In this document: positions 26,401 through 35,533 of the stretch, piece by piece
Layout of the letters: each line of letters opens with the position of its first letter
Position numbering within the stretch: the stretch's first letter is position 1
Source: Oceanospirillaceae bacterium
GTDB lineage: Bacteria > Pseudomonadota > Gammaproteobacteria > Pseudomonadales > Oceanobacteraceae
Direction of reading: 5' to 3'
DNA: 39,338 bases
NCBI GenBank assembly: GCA_002723385.1
Contig: PBNY01000081.1
Location: 1-39,338, forward strand
Made by a program: the position numbers and the translations under genes
The notes under the pieces: model-generated
What the model saw: the letters and a program-made list of their open reading frames with translations, nothing else
What the model was told of the DNA's origin: nothing
Database searches by the model: none

Positions 26401-27171
26401 GTGGTCGGCTCGCAGCCATTTGGCGGCGAAGGCTTGTCGGGCACCGGCCCAAAGGCGGGTGGGCCGGGGTATTTGCAACGATTTGGAGTGCCCCTCAAGG
26501 ACGAAGTAGCATGCCCGCAGCAAACGACTTCGCTGGATAACGACAGTCATCAACTGCCATCATGCCAAAGGATTCAGCAGGCGCTGGACGCACTCTCCAT
26601 ACCAGATGAGGTCACGGCAGAACAGTTATCCGGACTCGCGACTCTGGTCGATCGCCGGATTAGCGTGAGTGTGCTGGCGCAGTCGGGCAGACCCCAGCAG
26701 CTTCCAGGCCCGACCGGAGAGCTGAATGAACTCCGTTGTTTACCCCGTGGCAAGGTTCTGTGTGTATCCCGTAGCCTGAAAGCAGGGTTGGAGCTGGTTT
26801 TCGCGGCCCTGAATGGCGGGAATGCGGTGCTGTGGACGGTGACGGAAGCCGTGACGGACAGCGTGACCACCTTGCTGAATCAACAGCGCATGCCACTGAG
26901 TGTGCTTCATGGGCAATGGGAACCGGACAAAGAGGATGGAACAGAACACCCTCTGACGCTGGTTGAATCAGTCGATCTGGTTTCATGCAGCAGTGACGTT
27001 GGGCTGGATAGGCTAAGAGCGGCCCGGATGGCCATAGCCCTTCGAGAAGGAGCCATCATTCCCTTCCTTGTCGATGAAACCCGCCCGTCGCTCTATCAGC
27101 TTGAACGTCATGTCTGTACCGATTTGACAGCAGCCGGAGGCAATCTCAGCTTGCTGTCAAACGTTCGGTAG
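23449..27171 (+). CDS. putA: Bifunctional proline dehydrogenase / P5C dehydrogenase (PutA, type B)
   Basis: A 1240-residue PutA that oxidises proline to P5C with FAD and then to glutamate with NAD+, channelling the intermediate. The proline dehydrogenase barrel spans roughly 90-460 (TGYFYSYDMLGEAAMT, NPGISVKLSALSPRY, LTIDAEESDRLELQLD, RLVKGAYWDAEI, YAPVGEYEQLLAYLVRRMLENGANASF). The aldehyde dehydrogenase domain (about 550-1000) has ISPWNFPLAIF, catalytic Glu792 in ETGG and Cys826 in STGQRCSALR. A C-terminal ALDH-superfamily-like domain (about 1030-1240) makes it type B. There is no N-terminal ribbon-helix-helix, so it is not a transcriptional autoregulator. I chose the ATG at 23449 with AGGA upstream; the frame before it is not conserved. 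Monocistronic; it converges on the sensor gene ending at 27209. Confidence 0.96.
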   Translation: MVFSTPGSTANHLQTGSGRPFTLLEEPKLVDLFIEQSPLKNDELAIASATAERLVNLLRDGDSFSFLERFLANTRLDSEEGKALMILAEAVLRTPDADTQLTLIADCLGRTDGAKLAALFERDSSTLYRLAGRLFPTIANWGGDAEHPVSANLARRLIRQGVKQLGSEFVIGEDIRSAWRHSDLSTGYFYSYDMLGEAAMTSADAERYFQAYCDAIIYIGKQTRCDDFRDNPGISVKLSALSPRYQRSQRQRALEEVVPRVVALAQLASQNHLGLTIDAEESDRLELQLDVLERVLAALRTCVSSRWEGLGIAVQAYGLRAPQVIDWLHKQAILFGRKLAVRLVKGAYWDAEIKRTQVLGASPYPVFTSKAATDLSYLYCAGKLFDFADHLYPQFATHNAHTIAAIHGLSLRYPLVGWEYQRLHGMGRSLYDLVRHSVELRTGQSTPLRCRVYAPVGEYEQLLAYLVRRMLENGANASFVHQAANRAYPGNDVTRNPMESWKERVAVVPSVTELFGSARRNSRGFDLGNEHDLNWLESERDPFIQHVWDDRAGKYRSGLASSAENFEVTDATVIDSSMDKRTAGVIALSSQSDVVDAVRAAKAASHSWASESQSVRCDVLNRYADLLEQHTPELLALLAREAGKTLPDAVSEIREAVDFARYYATEAAAASTSANPPIAPVGVVASISPWNFPLAIFSGPVLAALVMGNAVVAKPAEQTPLIAAKAVSLMNQAGLPEDALQMVIGAGETVGEWLLQQPDVKGVCFTGSHETARRIHQNLAAHLLPGTPLVAETGGINAMVVDSTALLEQVVRDVMVSAFQSTGQRCSALRVLYLQEEVADRILDTLKGAMDELVLGNPWQLRSDLGPLIDESAWDRVTGWISAARDRGALLHQARVSTPAQGWFVAPALVAVDGIESVSEEVFGPVLHVARFAADDLDRVIQNINEAGFGLTFAIHSRIPARTRDVVQRVRVGNCYINRNQVGAVVGSQPFGGEGLSGTGPKAGGPGYLQRFGVPLKDEVACPQQTTSLDNDSHQLPSCQRIQQALDALSIPDEVTAEQLSGLATLVDRRISVSVLAQSGRPQQLPGPTGELNELRCLPRGKVLCVSRSLKAGLELVFAALNGGNAVLWTVTEAVTDSVTTLLNQQRMPLSVLHGQWEPDKEDGTEHPLTLVESVDLVSCSSDVGLDRLRAARMAIALREGAIIPFLVDETRPSLYQLERHVCTDLTAAGGNLSLLSNVR

Positions 27172-27208
27172 TGGCAAGACAGTGAGTGTTCCCAGGCTGT
27201 GGCTGCGG

Positions 27209-28603
27209 TTAACTTCGAGCCTGCAGGGCATCGATATCTGCACTTAAATCGACCACCGTCTCGTCGTGTGAGGCTGAAGACCCGGTCGAAATCTTGTGGG
27301 TGGTGGCAGCAGGACTGGAAGGTTCGTTGTCCATGCCATCAATCACCGCGTTCACCATCAGTCTGGCCAGGGCTCGCATCAGCTCTTGCTGATGTTGACT
27401 GAAACCGGATTCCAGACGTGTGGTAAACAGCAGCACGAAGCGATGCTGGCGCGGGCAGGTAAACCCGTAGCCCATAACGTGGGTGGCATCCGTGTGTTTG
27501 TGCAGTTCACGCAAGAAACGCTCATCGTGATGCTTCAGCGCCATTTCGGCCAGATTGCTGATGTCAAGCCACTGATCCTGACCAATGCTGGTCAGTTGCT
27601 TGCCAAGTGACTTGTTCAACGACACGCGACGGTGTTTCCAATCGCGATCAATATCCGCAGGAACGGACTTCGACAGCAAGGCGCCATCATCGGATAGCTC
27701 AACGAAGCCGACCCAATTCACCCCAAGTGCGTTTTGGCTATGGTTCAAAATGGTGTTGAGCTTGTCCGTGATATTCCCGGTGCGACTGAGTTGGCCCACC
27801 AGATCCAGCATCAGGGCCGCTCGGGCGGACAGTTCATTGAAGGCTTCCTGTAACTGGCGAGTTTCGCCACTGCCGGTAACGTCAACAGACAGTCCGTACT
27901 GACCGTCAGCGACTTGCATACAGGCTTTGGCGGTACGCACGACCGGCCGAATAACAAATAACAGGAAGGTCGCAAAACTGATCAGGACGTAGACAGCCAC
28001 CAGAACCAGCATGGTGTCGTTAAAATTCTGGTTTCTTTCTTCAATCCATTGTCCGGCGGTGATGACCTGGTTGGACAGGTTAGCCGCTTGTTGAAACAGC
28101 GCGTCTTCTCGCGCCAGAATCTGCTCGGCACCCCATTCCAGTCGCGGTTGAGCCGGGTCTCCCAGGGTTTCATTCAGATCGGAACGAAAGATATTCCAGG
28201 ATTGAACGACGTTGCTCTGAAGCGCCAGCGCAGCGTTGGCTGGCGATTCGGATTGATTGAACCACTGGAAAAGAAGGTTGGCATTCAGGTCGTTCGAGAC
28301 CTGATTCAACATGCGGTAATCGTTGTCCAGTGCTTCCAGCTGGCGCTGAAATTGACCGTAGAAAACCGCGAGATCACGTTCGTAGCTGACGAAGTCCCGT
28401 GGCGCGTTGTCCTTGTAATTCATAGCCAGCTGGCTGAGTTTCCCCAGGTCATCGGTCAGCACTTCCAGTTTGGTTTGCCAAACCGATGCACTTCCCTGCA
28501 AGTCACGCGACCACTGATGGCCCGCGTTCATAGCGATAATACTAAAGAGCAACAAGACGCCGCCCAGTACCGAGCGGGTGATCAAACTATTAAAAAAAGG
28601 CAT
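27209..28603 (-). CDS. Membrane sensor protein with HAMP and GAF-like domains, no output domain
   Basis: A 464-residue inner-membrane protein: TM1 (about 7-26), a helical periplasmic domain of about 165 residues, TM2 (about 193-217), a HAMP-like linker (RPVVRTAKACMQVADGQYGL and on), then a GAF-like cytoplasmic domain (about 275-430, LNTILNHSQNALGVNWVGFVEL to FVLLFTTRLESGFSQHQQELMRAL). A low-complexity acidic/serine tail follows. No histidine kinase, GGDEF, methyl-accepting or HTH domain is present, so it must signal through a partner or is a truncated relative of a receptor. The ATG at 28603 with AAGGGAG eight bases upstream is a better start than the GTG at 28612. The DUF6351-like gene ends about 100 bases upstream on the same strand. 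Confidence 0.8.
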   Translation of the reverse strand: MPFFNSLITRSVLGGVLLLFSIIAMNAGHQWSRDLQGSASVWQTKLEVLTDDLGKLSQLAMNYKDNAPRDFVSYERDLAVFYGQFQRQLEALDNDYRMLNQVSNDLNANLLFQWFNQSESPANAALALQSNVVQSWNIFRSDLNETLGDPAQPRLEWGAEQILAREDALFQQAANLSNQVITAGQWIEERNQNFNDTMLVLVAVYVLISFATFLLFVIRPVVRTAKACMQVADGQYGLSVDVTGSGETRQLQEAFNELSARAALMLDLVGQLSRTGNITDKLNTILNHSQNALGVNWVGFVELSDDGALLSKSVPADIDRDWKHRRVSLNKSLGKQLTSIGQDQWLDISNLAEMALKHHDERFLRELHKHTDATHVMGYGFTCPRQHRFVLLFTTRLESGFSQHQQELMRALARLMVNAVIDGMDNEPSSPAATTHKISTGSSASHDETVVDLSADIDALQARS

Positions 28604-28706
28604 GCAAGACACTCCCTTCCCAGGATTAGAATGACTGGGTAGTCGTTGTCATTCGGATGTTCTTACAGATATTTTTCTTAATTGTTGTCTTTGTTGATGC
28701 TGGCAC

Positions 28707-30929
28707 TCATTTCTGTCGCGCGAGCGAACGTGCCCCCGGATCCGGGAAGCGATAATCACAAACCCCGTTCGGGAATATTCGGGTCAACTCATCCCAGTGT
28801 TCGGACACATCCAGCGGGTCGTAGATCCCGGTTGCAATGGCTTGTCGGACAGGGACAAGTTCGCAAAGCAGGTGATCGGCTGCCGGGGTGTCCCCCGCTA
28901 CCTGACGACTGCTCTGGAAAAACGGCATGATTTGGGTGCAGGCACCGTCTGCCTTGCCATTCCAGTGCCCATCCCAGACATCCTCTCCCTGATGAAGCAC
29001 GCCGCCCCGACTGTCGATACATCGATCCTGGGCGTATTCCGGAATCTCATTGCCTTGCACTGATCCTGCGTCTTTTTCATCGAGCCATCGAACCATAGCG
29101 TCAAACGCATCCCAGCGGGCCCGGTAGTCCGGCTCACTCATCCAGATGGTCTGAAATTGATTGCTGCCTTGCTGATTGATAATACGAGTGCGCGTTGAAA
29201 CAGCTGACCAACTGTGGTGCATGTCCGGTTTTTTATCCTGGTAAGGGCGGACATCAATGATCGGGATGTCGATATGACCCTGAAACACATTGCCAGAATG
29301 CCATGCGCCTTTCGAGGCAGAGGTTGAGCCCTGAAGACGTGGAGCCGGATTCATGCTTTTGCCACCATGAGTCATGTTGTGTTCACCATACGGTGTAAAG
29401 CGCAGCAGCTCCGGGTCATTGCTGGCCAGCCACAAGTGTTCCTGCTGCATCTCGGTTTGTGCTTTCCAGCTGCCAACCTTGTTGTTGATATCGAAGAACT
29501 GGGCCGCTGTGATTCGCCCGTCTTTCCAGGCTTGCAGGCCATACTGAACTCCGACATTGCTGGTTGGCACCAGACCCCTGCCATCGGCATCGGTGCCGTA
29601 CACATCGCGATTGTCTTGCCAGTGATTCCAGAAGTTCAGTCGGTTGACCTCATCGCTGTACCGTGGGTATTGGGTGCTGAAATGCGGATTATTGGCATTG
29701 GCTGAGATGCCGCGCCAGTTGCGATTGCACTCGGTTCCTCCCTTGCGCTCGGGAGGTGAGCGGAAATTCAGATAGCTGGTGAGGGTATGAATCCAGTCGA
29801 TTTCATTCTTTTCGGTTTTGTCGGTAAAGCTCAGTCCCTCAATCCAGCTGCGTTTTTCGGGATCCAGCCAAAAGGCTTTATCCGCAGCGAGATGGTCGAA
29901 ATAGTATTCGAGCAACTCGCAGTCCAGCCCATAGGTCACCTGTGTGACCATATCCGGATAAGCAATGATGGCGACACCGCCATCAATCAGGCCTGGATGG
30001 TTTTGTGTCATGAGATATTGCTGCAGGCCACCTCCGGAATCGCCAAATCCAATGGTGTATTCGGGAGTATCGTAACGAGCGCTGAACTGGCGTTTTACCC
30101 GCAATGCGGTGTCTTCTTGCAGCCAGGCGTTGTAGTGAAAATCCGTTTCGGTACCGGTGGAGTACATCACGGCAAAGCCTTGGTCCAGTGCCGGTTTCAT
30201 GTCTCGGAGCAGGCGTTGGAAGCGGGATTGTCCCTGCTGGAAGCCGATGCCCACGGCACCTTTGAAGTGGTAAACCGCTTTTCCGTTCCAGCGGCTGAGG
30301 TCGGGGCTGTCGCGGCTGTCATTGCGACCGGTTGGGATCATCAGAACGTAAATAAAGCGGTTGATGGTGCCGGTCTCGACACGAACCAGTAAATCCGGGT
30401 CTTCGGAAAGAGGGGGCATCACATCATCGTGACGTTTAAAGACCGGTTTGCCGGATGACGACGTTTGTTCTGCCTGAACAAAGTAGTGCAGACGCGTGGG
30501 CAATCCGCAGTCTTTACTGTAACCGATCACCTGTTCAGTACGTTTACCGTTCTCATGTTCTGCAAACACAGGGACACCGTACTTGTCCTGGTTGTCGATG
30601 TTGGGTTGCCCCAGTTCGGACTCGATGGTCTGGCACAAAAACGGGTACTGCTTCGGGCCCGCAAATAGCGGTGTGGCCGGGCCAGTATCGCCCCAGGCGA
30701 TTGGATATTCCGTGGTGTCATCGGGTCGGGGAGTTCGCCAGGGCGGTAAACCCGAGTACGAAGGATGGTTGATGCGGGAATAGCTTGGAGGGACACCCAC
30801 GACCTTGGGCAGCTCTGTGTTTAAACCGACAGCGTCAGCAATATAGGATTCCAGTACCCGATAACCGATGTAACCCGATACTCCCACCAGTACACACAAA
30901 CCTGTGAGTAGCCACAGAAACACCTTCAT
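28707..30929 (-). CDS. DUF6351-like large exported protein, probable alpha/beta-hydrolase
   Basis: A 740-residue protein with an N-terminal signal peptide or anchor (MKVFLWLLTGLCVLVGVSGY). The body carries a nucleophile-elbow-like motif GFGDSGGG (S298 as candidate nucleophile). It is preceded by a strand, KGAVGIGFQQGQSRFQRLL, that reads like an oxyanion/strand region, and QGFAVMYSTGTETDFHYN. The later GHIDIPIIDVRPYQDKKPDMHHSWS (about 555-580) resembles the acid/His region of such folds. Paired cysteines (C99, C141 and several near the C-terminus) suggest disulfides and a periplasmic or extracellular site. Overall it resembles the DUF6351 family, whose substrate is not established; a polyester, tannin or ester substrate is possible. 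The ATG has AAGGATG upstream. No operon partner explains it. Confidence 0.72.
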   Translation of the reverse strand: MKVFLWLLTGLCVLVGVSGYIGYRVLESYIADAVGLNTELPKVVGVPPSYSRINHPSYSGLPPWRTPRPDDTTEYPIAWGDTGPATPLFAGPKQYPFLCQTIESELGQPNIDNQDKYGVPVFAEHENGKRTEQVIGYSKDCGLPTRLHYFVQAEQTSSSGKPVFKRHDDVMPPLSEDPDLLVRVETGTINRFIYVLMIPTGRNDSRDSPDLSRWNGKAVYHFKGAVGIGFQQGQSRFQRLLRDMKPALDQGFAVMYSTGTETDFHYNAWLQEDTALRVKRQFSARYDTPEYTIGFGDSGGGLQQYLMTQNHPGLIDGGVAIIAYPDMVTQVTYGLDCELLEYYFDHLAADKAFWLDPEKRSWIEGLSFTDKTEKNEIDWIHTLTSYLNFRSPPERKGGTECNRNWRGISANANNPHFSTQYPRYSDEVNRLNFWNHWQDNRDVYGTDADGRGLVPTSNVGVQYGLQAWKDGRITAAQFFDINNKVGSWKAQTEMQQEHLWLASNDPELLRFTPYGEHNMTHGGKSMNPAPRLQGSTSASKGAWHSGNVFQGHIDIPIIDVRPYQDKKPDMHHSWSAVSTRTRIINQQGSNQFQTIWMSEPDYRARWDAFDAMVRWLDEKDAGSVQGNEIPEYAQDRCIDSRGGVLHQGEDVWDGHWNGKADGACTQIMPFFQSSRQVAGDTPAADHLLCELVPVRQAIATGIYDPLDVSEHWDELTRIFPNGVCDYRFPDPGARSLARQK

Positions 30930-31100
30930 AAACCATCCTTGCAGAAACTATGTGCGACAACATTGCCGAAGCGGAATGGAGATAATAACAACGCCTGTGA
31001 AGATAGCTATCGACAAATGACTCAGTGGGGTCGGATGCAGAAGGTTGGGGGAGAATACTCGGGCCAGCGGTAATGTAGTGTCGGTCCTGCTCGAACGTCA

Positions 31101-31130
31101 GGCCAGCTTCGCTCTGCAGTGCGAAGCCGG
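31101..31130. other. Imperfect hairpin between DUF2059 and DUF6351 genes
   Basis: GCTTCGC (31106-31112) pairs with GCGAAGC (31121-31127) around an eight-base loop, with partial extension by flanking CC/GG. It lies 30-60 bases past the DUF2059 stop on minus. No T-run follows on either strand. It could be a weak terminator or mRNA 3'-end structure. Confidence 0.35.
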
Positions 31131-31160
31131 CTCGATTGGTGATAGCCGCTTTCTGGGAAA

Positions 31161-31967
31161 TCAGAGAGCGCCAGATTGTGCCAGCTGATAGGTCCAGTCT
31201 GAGATAAAGCCTTCAAAACTGCGGTTCATACCTTCCAGTGCCGAACGATAAAAGTTGATGAACGCTGGCTGGTTCAGAACTTTCTCGTAGTTCGCCAGTG
31301 TGGTGTCATCAATGTTGCGGTAGGTATAAACAGTCTGAACAGCGATCTGGTCAGACACCAGCTGACGCTGCTGGGCCATTTGGCTGCTGAGCATTGACTT
31401 CATGATGTCCATGTCTGTGCCCGCTGCATCGGCTGATGTAGCGGCCATTGCGCTCAGAATGGCTATGCCGATGTATTCCTGAGTGCTCATGGCGCTGTCT
31501 GTGGCTCCCATCAGGCTGTCGACCCGGCGAGCAAAGGCCATGCGATCCTTGTCGCCAATCAGGGTTGGCGCTTTCATTTGCATATCCATCATGGCTTCTG
31601 GTGTGCTGGCAGCATTTTCTTCGGCAGTTATCTTTTGGGCTTCGGGCGTTTCGTACCAGGCCAGAATGGTGCTCAAATCCTGTTCTGACAGATTGGTTTT
31701 AAGCCTCGTGGTTACGCCGTTCTTGAATTTCTGAGCGTCAAACGAAGTATCAATTGCACTGATGAATGCTTTTTTGAGATTCAGGGGAAGTTGCTGTTCG
31801 TGGTTGAGGGTCATTTTCAGAACGTCGGGCATCTGTTGAATCTGCATATCGAAACCGGAAACGGTGAGTAGCTCATCAATCCTGTCGTCGCTTGCCATTG
31901 CCGCCTGCAAGGGAGCCATAACGACCAGTAGCAGAATGATTAAGTGATTTTTCAGTACCTGTTGCAT
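31161..31967 (-). CDS. Exported DUF2059-like protein of unknown function
   Basis: A 268-residue protein starting at the ATG at 31967 (GGAAG seven bases upstream), which begins a signal peptide: hydrophobic LIILLLVVMAPLQAAMA, cleavage near residue 25. The mature part is helical and matches the DUF2059 pattern in its middle (LSEQDLSTILAWYETPEAQKITAEENAA, about 92-118), a motif typical of small periplasmic proteins. The C-terminal half is Met/Ala/Asp-rich with no catalytic motif. Its job is unknown; it is probably periplasmic or outer-membrane associated. The upstream region is not shared with an obvious operon. The longer frame from 32012 would disrupt the signal peptide and is rejected. Confidence 0.78.
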   Translation of the reverse strand: MQQVLKNHLIILLLVVMAPLQAAMASDDRIDELLTVSGFDMQIQQMPDVLKMTLNHEQQLPLNLKKAFISAIDTSFDAQKFKNGVTTRLKTNLSEQDLSTILAWYETPEAQKITAEENAASTPEAMMDMQMKAPTLIGDKDRMAFARRVDSLMGATDSAMSTQEYIGIAILSAMAATSADAAGTDMDIMKSMLSSQMAQQRQLVSDQIAVQTVYTYRNIDDTTLANYEKVLNQPAFINFYRSALEGMNRSFEGFISDWTYQLAQSGAL

Positions 31968-32416
31968 GATTAACTTCCATTTGAGGGACGGGATACAAAG
32001 AACGCAGATCACGTATACCGGTCAGGATCTCTGCTTCCATAATGACGAATTTGTCGGTTTTGTTTGGCTTTAGTGTTTGCCAAAGGCATTCAGGCCGTGT
32101 TGATTTGGATCAGAACGATGTCGGAAGTGGGTCACACATGAGCTTGATTGTCAAAGCGATCGCTAAAGTCGTTGAAACAGCATGGTCAATTGAATTACTA
32201 CAAATAGAAAATAGTGCAAGCAGATGCTAACAGGTGTTCAATCGCCCTGAACCTGAACCAGTCTGACTTTGTTGCGAATGGACTTTGTTGTGAATGTTTG
32301 TTGCTAATAAATTGTGGGGATGTATTCATATGGCCAAATTTCCCATAAAATTGATCGCATTACTCTATTGACTGTTTTGTAGATCTTGCTTGGCTCGTAT
32401 TCTAGGGAGTCTCCGG
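31968..32416. other. AT-rich intergenic region upstream of the KpsS-like gene
   Basis: About 450 bases with no credible gene; more AT-rich than its surroundings. It contains a tandem 16-base duplication (32265-32296) with a partial third TTTGTTG copy. A TTGACT at about 32367-32372 resembles a -35 element but lacks a properly spaced -10. Confidence 0.5.
32265..32296. repeat. Tandem 16-base repeat upstream of the KpsS-like gene
   Basis: GACTTTGTTGCGAATG is followed directly by GACTTTGTTGTGAATG (one mismatch), then a partial TTTGTTGCTAAT. It lies about 120 bases before the gene start, a plausible position for a direct-repeat regulator site, but it may simply be a duplication. Confidence 0.6.
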
Positions 32417-33817
32417 GTGGCGTTGTCCAATCCTGATAAGAAAATCAACCCAATGAGCAACAAAGGATCTGATGTGCAAAGCACTACCGTACCCAAGGAA
32501 AAGGTCATCAAACACATCGTATTGCTTCAGGGGCCGGTGGGGCCGTTTATGGACCGGCTACACCGCCATTTGCTGGACGGTGGATATCGGGTTACCCGTT
32601 TTATTTTTAATGCCGGCGACCGATGGTTTTCCAGCCGCCTGAAAGGGCAGATCTCGTTCAACGGTTCACTGGTTGGATGGAATCGTGAGTTTGAACGTTT
32701 TTTGCTTGCTGACAGGCCTGACATGGTGGTGTGTTTTGGTTCAGAGCGGCCTGCCCACAAGATTGCCCGAGAGTTGACCGGGGAGCAGGCAATACCTTTA
32801 TTGTCGCTTGAAGAAGGTTATCTCCGTCCCGGTTTTGTGACCGTTGAGGCTGGCGGAAACAACGCCAGTTCACCTCTGGCGGGAAGCATTCCTTCGGCTG
32901 AAATAAATGCCGAGGCACTTCATGCGGAAGTAGCCAATCCAACTGACTATAAAAGCTTCAGCAGTTTTGTTCGATACTCCGGTACCTACTACATTATTCG
33001 CACATTTTTCTCCTGGAAATCGGATAGAGAGTTGTTCCACCGTCGTTTCTTTCCGCCACTGGAAGCGTTCTACTGGCTGCGCAATGCCTATCGAAATGTC
33101 TTCCATGGTGGGGCAGATAACCCGATTATTCATCGTCTGCTTGAACATCATCCGTCGAATTACTTCATCGTTCCGTTGCAGGTTGCTGCTGACAGCAATC
33201 TCAAGGAAGCCGCGAAGGGATGGAATTCACAGCGACTGATCGTTTCCAGTATCCAGTCATTTGCAAAGCATGCGCGCCAGGATTCTCAGCTGGTGTTCAA
33301 GGTTCATCCTCTCGAACGGGGCCATAATCGGTTCGAATCCCTGATTCAGGAAGTGTCGAAAGATCACGGTGTCCTTGGTCGGGTTCACTTGATTGATACC
33401 GGCTCGATGGGGCTGTTGGCACGTCATTCAGCCGGTATGATCACTATTAATAGCACCTCTGGACTTTCCGCTATCCACCACGGTGTGCCGTTGTTGGTCA
33501 TCGGCAAAGCCGTTTATGAGCATCCGAAATTGGCCGTGTGCGGTAACGGGAAACCGGACTTTGACAGTTTCTGGCATTACTCCGAAAACTATCCGCCTGT
33601 TGCGCCGGTGGCATTCCGGCACGAATACCTGGATTGGCTAAGACAGCAAGCGTTGGTTCGAGGGGATTTCTACGATACGGAAGGGATCAAAGTTGCCTGT
33701 GCGGGTGTTCAAACTCGCATTGAAGCCATCATCCGTAGCCGGGGTTTTAGCGACGTTGGTCAATCTGTTTCAGAATCAGATGATGAACCGTGCGCTGACC
33801 TTGCCGTTTCTCTATAA
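32417..33817 (+). CDS. Capsular polysaccharide export/synthesis protein, KpsS-like (Capsule_synth family)
   Basis: A roughly 466-residue cytoplasmic protein of the KpsS/KpsC family (Pfam Capsule_synth). Members add beta-linked Kdo to a lipid acceptor to start or prepare group 2 capsule for ABC export. Visible motifs: [16 protein letters not shown] at the N-terminus, [17 protein letters not shown] (about 130-145), [15 protein letters not shown] (about 290-305) and [33 protein letters not shown] (about 330-362), the typical C-terminal glycosyltransferase signature. The start is uncertain: GTG 32417 has GGGAG seven bases upstream; ATG 32453 has none. It stands alone, with no kpsMTED or other capsule genes nearby. 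The gltX -10-like TATAAT (33813-33818) overlaps its stop codon. Confidence 0.85.
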   Translation: MALSNPDKKINPMSNKGSDVQSTTVPKEKVIKHIVLLQGPVGPFMDRLHRHLLDGGYRVTRFIFNAGDRWFSSRLKGQISFNGSLVGWNREFERFLLADRPDMVVCFGSERPAHKIARELTGEQAIPLLSLEEGYLRPGFVTVEAGGNNASSPLAGSIPSAEINAEALHAEVANPTDYKSFSSFVRYSGTYYIIRTFFSWKSDRELFHRRFFPPLEAFYWLRNAYRNVFHGGADNPIIHRLLEHHPSNYFIVPLQVAADSNLKEAAKGWNSQRLIVSSIQSFAKHARQDSQLVFKVHPLERGHNRFESLIQEVSKDHGVLGRVHLIDTGSMGLLARHSAGMITINSTSGLSAIHHGVPLLVIGKAVYEHPKLAVCGNGKPDFDSFWHYSENYPPVAPVAFRHEYLDWLRQQALVRGDFYDTEGIKVACAGVQTRIEAIIRSRGFSDVGQSVSESDDEPCADLAVSL

Positions 33818-33852
33818 TCCCGCCTTTCTTTGATCGACATTCAGGAATCAGT

Positions 33853-35373
33853 ATGACTGTTCGCACCCGGGTTGCCCCTTCTCCAACCGGCGACCCACAT
33901 GTAGGCACGGCGTATATCGCTTTGTTCAATCTGGCATTTGCACGTCAGCATGAAGGCCAATTTGTTCTTCGTATTGAGGACACCGATCAGGCCCGTAGCA
34001 CCGCCGAATCCGAGCAGTCGATTCTCGATAGCATGCGTTGGTTGGGACTCGAATGGGATGAAGGTCCGGACGTCGGTGGGCAGTTTGGCCCTTACCGCCA
34101 GAGTGAACGCAAGGACATTTATCTGGAGCATGTTGAGCAGTTGCTGGCCTCGGGCCACGCATTTAAATGTTATCGCACCGCTGCCGAGCTGGATGAACTT
34201 CGGACTTCTCGTCAGGCAGAAGGCAAGCACACAGCGCTGAAACCGTCGGATCTTGAGCTGCCTGCTGAAGAACAACAGCGTCGTGAAGCTGAAAACGCGC
34301 CTTACGTCGTGCGTATGCGTGTTCCTGAAGAAGGTGTCTGCGTCGTTAATGATATGCTCCGTGGTCCCATCGAACTGGATTGGTCTCAGGTTGATGCGCA
34401 AATTTTGCTGAAGTCCGATGGCATGCCGACTTACCACCTGGCCAATGTTGTCGATGATCATCTGATGGAAATCACCCACGTCATTCGTGGCGAAGAGTGG
34501 ATCAATTCGGCTCCCAAGCACAAGTTGCTTTATGAATACTTTGGTTGGGATATGCCAGCTTTGTGTCATATGCCGCTGTTGCGAAATCCCGATAAGAGCA
34601 AGCTGAGCAAGCGTAAGAATCCGACCTCCATCCTGTTCTATGATCGCATGGGATTCATGCCTGAAGCGCTTCTTAACTATTTGGGTCGTATGGGTTGGTC
34701 AATGCCTGATGAGCGCGAGCAATTTACTCGCGATGAGATGTTTGCAAACTTTGATATTCATCGGGTTTCGCTGGGTGGGCCGGTGTTTGATGTCGACAAG
34801 CTTCGTTGGCTCAATGGCTTGTGGTTGCGTGATCTGTCTCCCGAAGGCTTCGCTGAGCGATTTGCTGCATGGGGGCTGACGCCAGCTCGCACTTTGCCAA
34901 TTATTCCGCATATCCAGCCTCGAATAGAGACGTTTTCAGACGTGGTGCCACTGGCCGGTCATTTCTTGTCCGGAATGCCGTCTTTGGCTCCAGCCCAGTT
35001 CGAGAACAAGGCCTATGATGAAGAATTGTTGCTGAAGACCCTGCAGTTCGGCTTGTGGCAGTTGGAAGCCATTCGTCATTGGGAAAAAACAGAAATCGAG
35101 CAGCGTTTGTTTGCCTTGGCTGGACAACTCGATCTGAAGATTCGCGATTTCCTGTTCCCATTCTTTATTGCCATCGCCGGTACTTCGTCGACCATTTCGG
35201 TACTGGATACCATGGCGATGCTCGGTCCTGACATGAGCCGAGCTCGTGTGCGTCATGCTATTGAGCTGCTCGGCGGATTGGGGAAAAAGCGCCTGAAGAA
35301 ACTGGAGCGTGAGTATCGTGATGCTTCGGCGGTGATTGAGGCAAAGTTGGCAGAGTCCGGCGAAGAGTCGTGA
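33853..35373 (+). CDS. gltX: Glutamyl-tRNA synthetase
   Basis: A 506-residue class I aminoacyl-tRNA synthetase charging tRNA-Glu with glutamate. The HIGH signature appears as PHVGT (15-19) in [20 protein letters not shown]. The KMSKS loop reads KSKLSKR (248-254) followed by KNPTS, typical of pseudomonad-type GltX. The anticodon-binding C-terminal half is complete (to residue 506), so length is normal. The ATG has an AGGAA ribosome site. A TATAAT at 33813-33818 is a likely -10 element inside the end of the preceding gene, but no clear -35 is seen, so it may also be read from upstream. The gene ends at a strong terminator. Confidence 0.97.
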   Translation: MTVRTRVAPSPTGDPHVGTAYIALFNLAFARQHEGQFVLRIEDTDQARSTAESEQSILDSMRWLGLEWDEGPDVGGQFGPYRQSERKDIYLEHVEQLLASGHAFKCYRTAAELDELRTSRQAEGKHTALKPSDLELPAEEQQRREAENAPYVVRMRVPEEGVCVVNDMLRGPIELDWSQVDAQILLKSDGMPTYHLANVVDDHLMEITHVIRGEEWINSAPKHKLLYEYFGWDMPALCHMPLLRNPDKSKLSKRKNPTSILFYDRMGFMPEALLNYLGRMGWSMPDEREQFTRDEMFANFDIHRVSLGGPVFDVDKLRWLNGLWLRDLSPEGFAERFAAWGLTPARTLPIIPHIQPRIETFSDVVPLAGHFLSGMPSLAPAQFENKAYDEELLLKTLQFGLWQLEAIRHWEKTEIEQRLFALAGQLDLKIRDFLFPFFIAIAGTSSTISVLDTMAMLGPDMSRARVRHAIELLGGLGKKRLKKLEREYRDASAVIEAKLAESGEES

Positions 35374-35407
35374 GTCCTGCCTGATCGTACTCTGTTGATG
35401 CGTCCTG

Positions 35408-35436
35408 AAAAGCCGGTTGGAGACAACCGGCTTTTT
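35408..35436 (+). terminator. Rho-independent terminator of gltX
   Basis: A perfect twelve-base-pair stem AAAAGCCGGTTG (35408-35419) / CAACCGGCTTTT (35424-35435), GAGA tetraloop, and a T6 run. It lies about 35 bases after the gltX stop. Confidence 0.96.
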
Positions 35437-35533
35437 TGTGCTTCTACAAACTGTTCTGGCCTGATAGCGTTACTAACTCGGTCCCATAGTAGCATTTGTC
35501 CTTGATTTTGCCGGGGATAAACTGGGTTGGATT

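Noticed and set aside
33325-33345. GGTTCGAATCC, resembling a tRNA T-arm
   Set aside because: It is inside the KpsS-like reading frame, with no acceptor stem, anticodon arm or CCA end around it.
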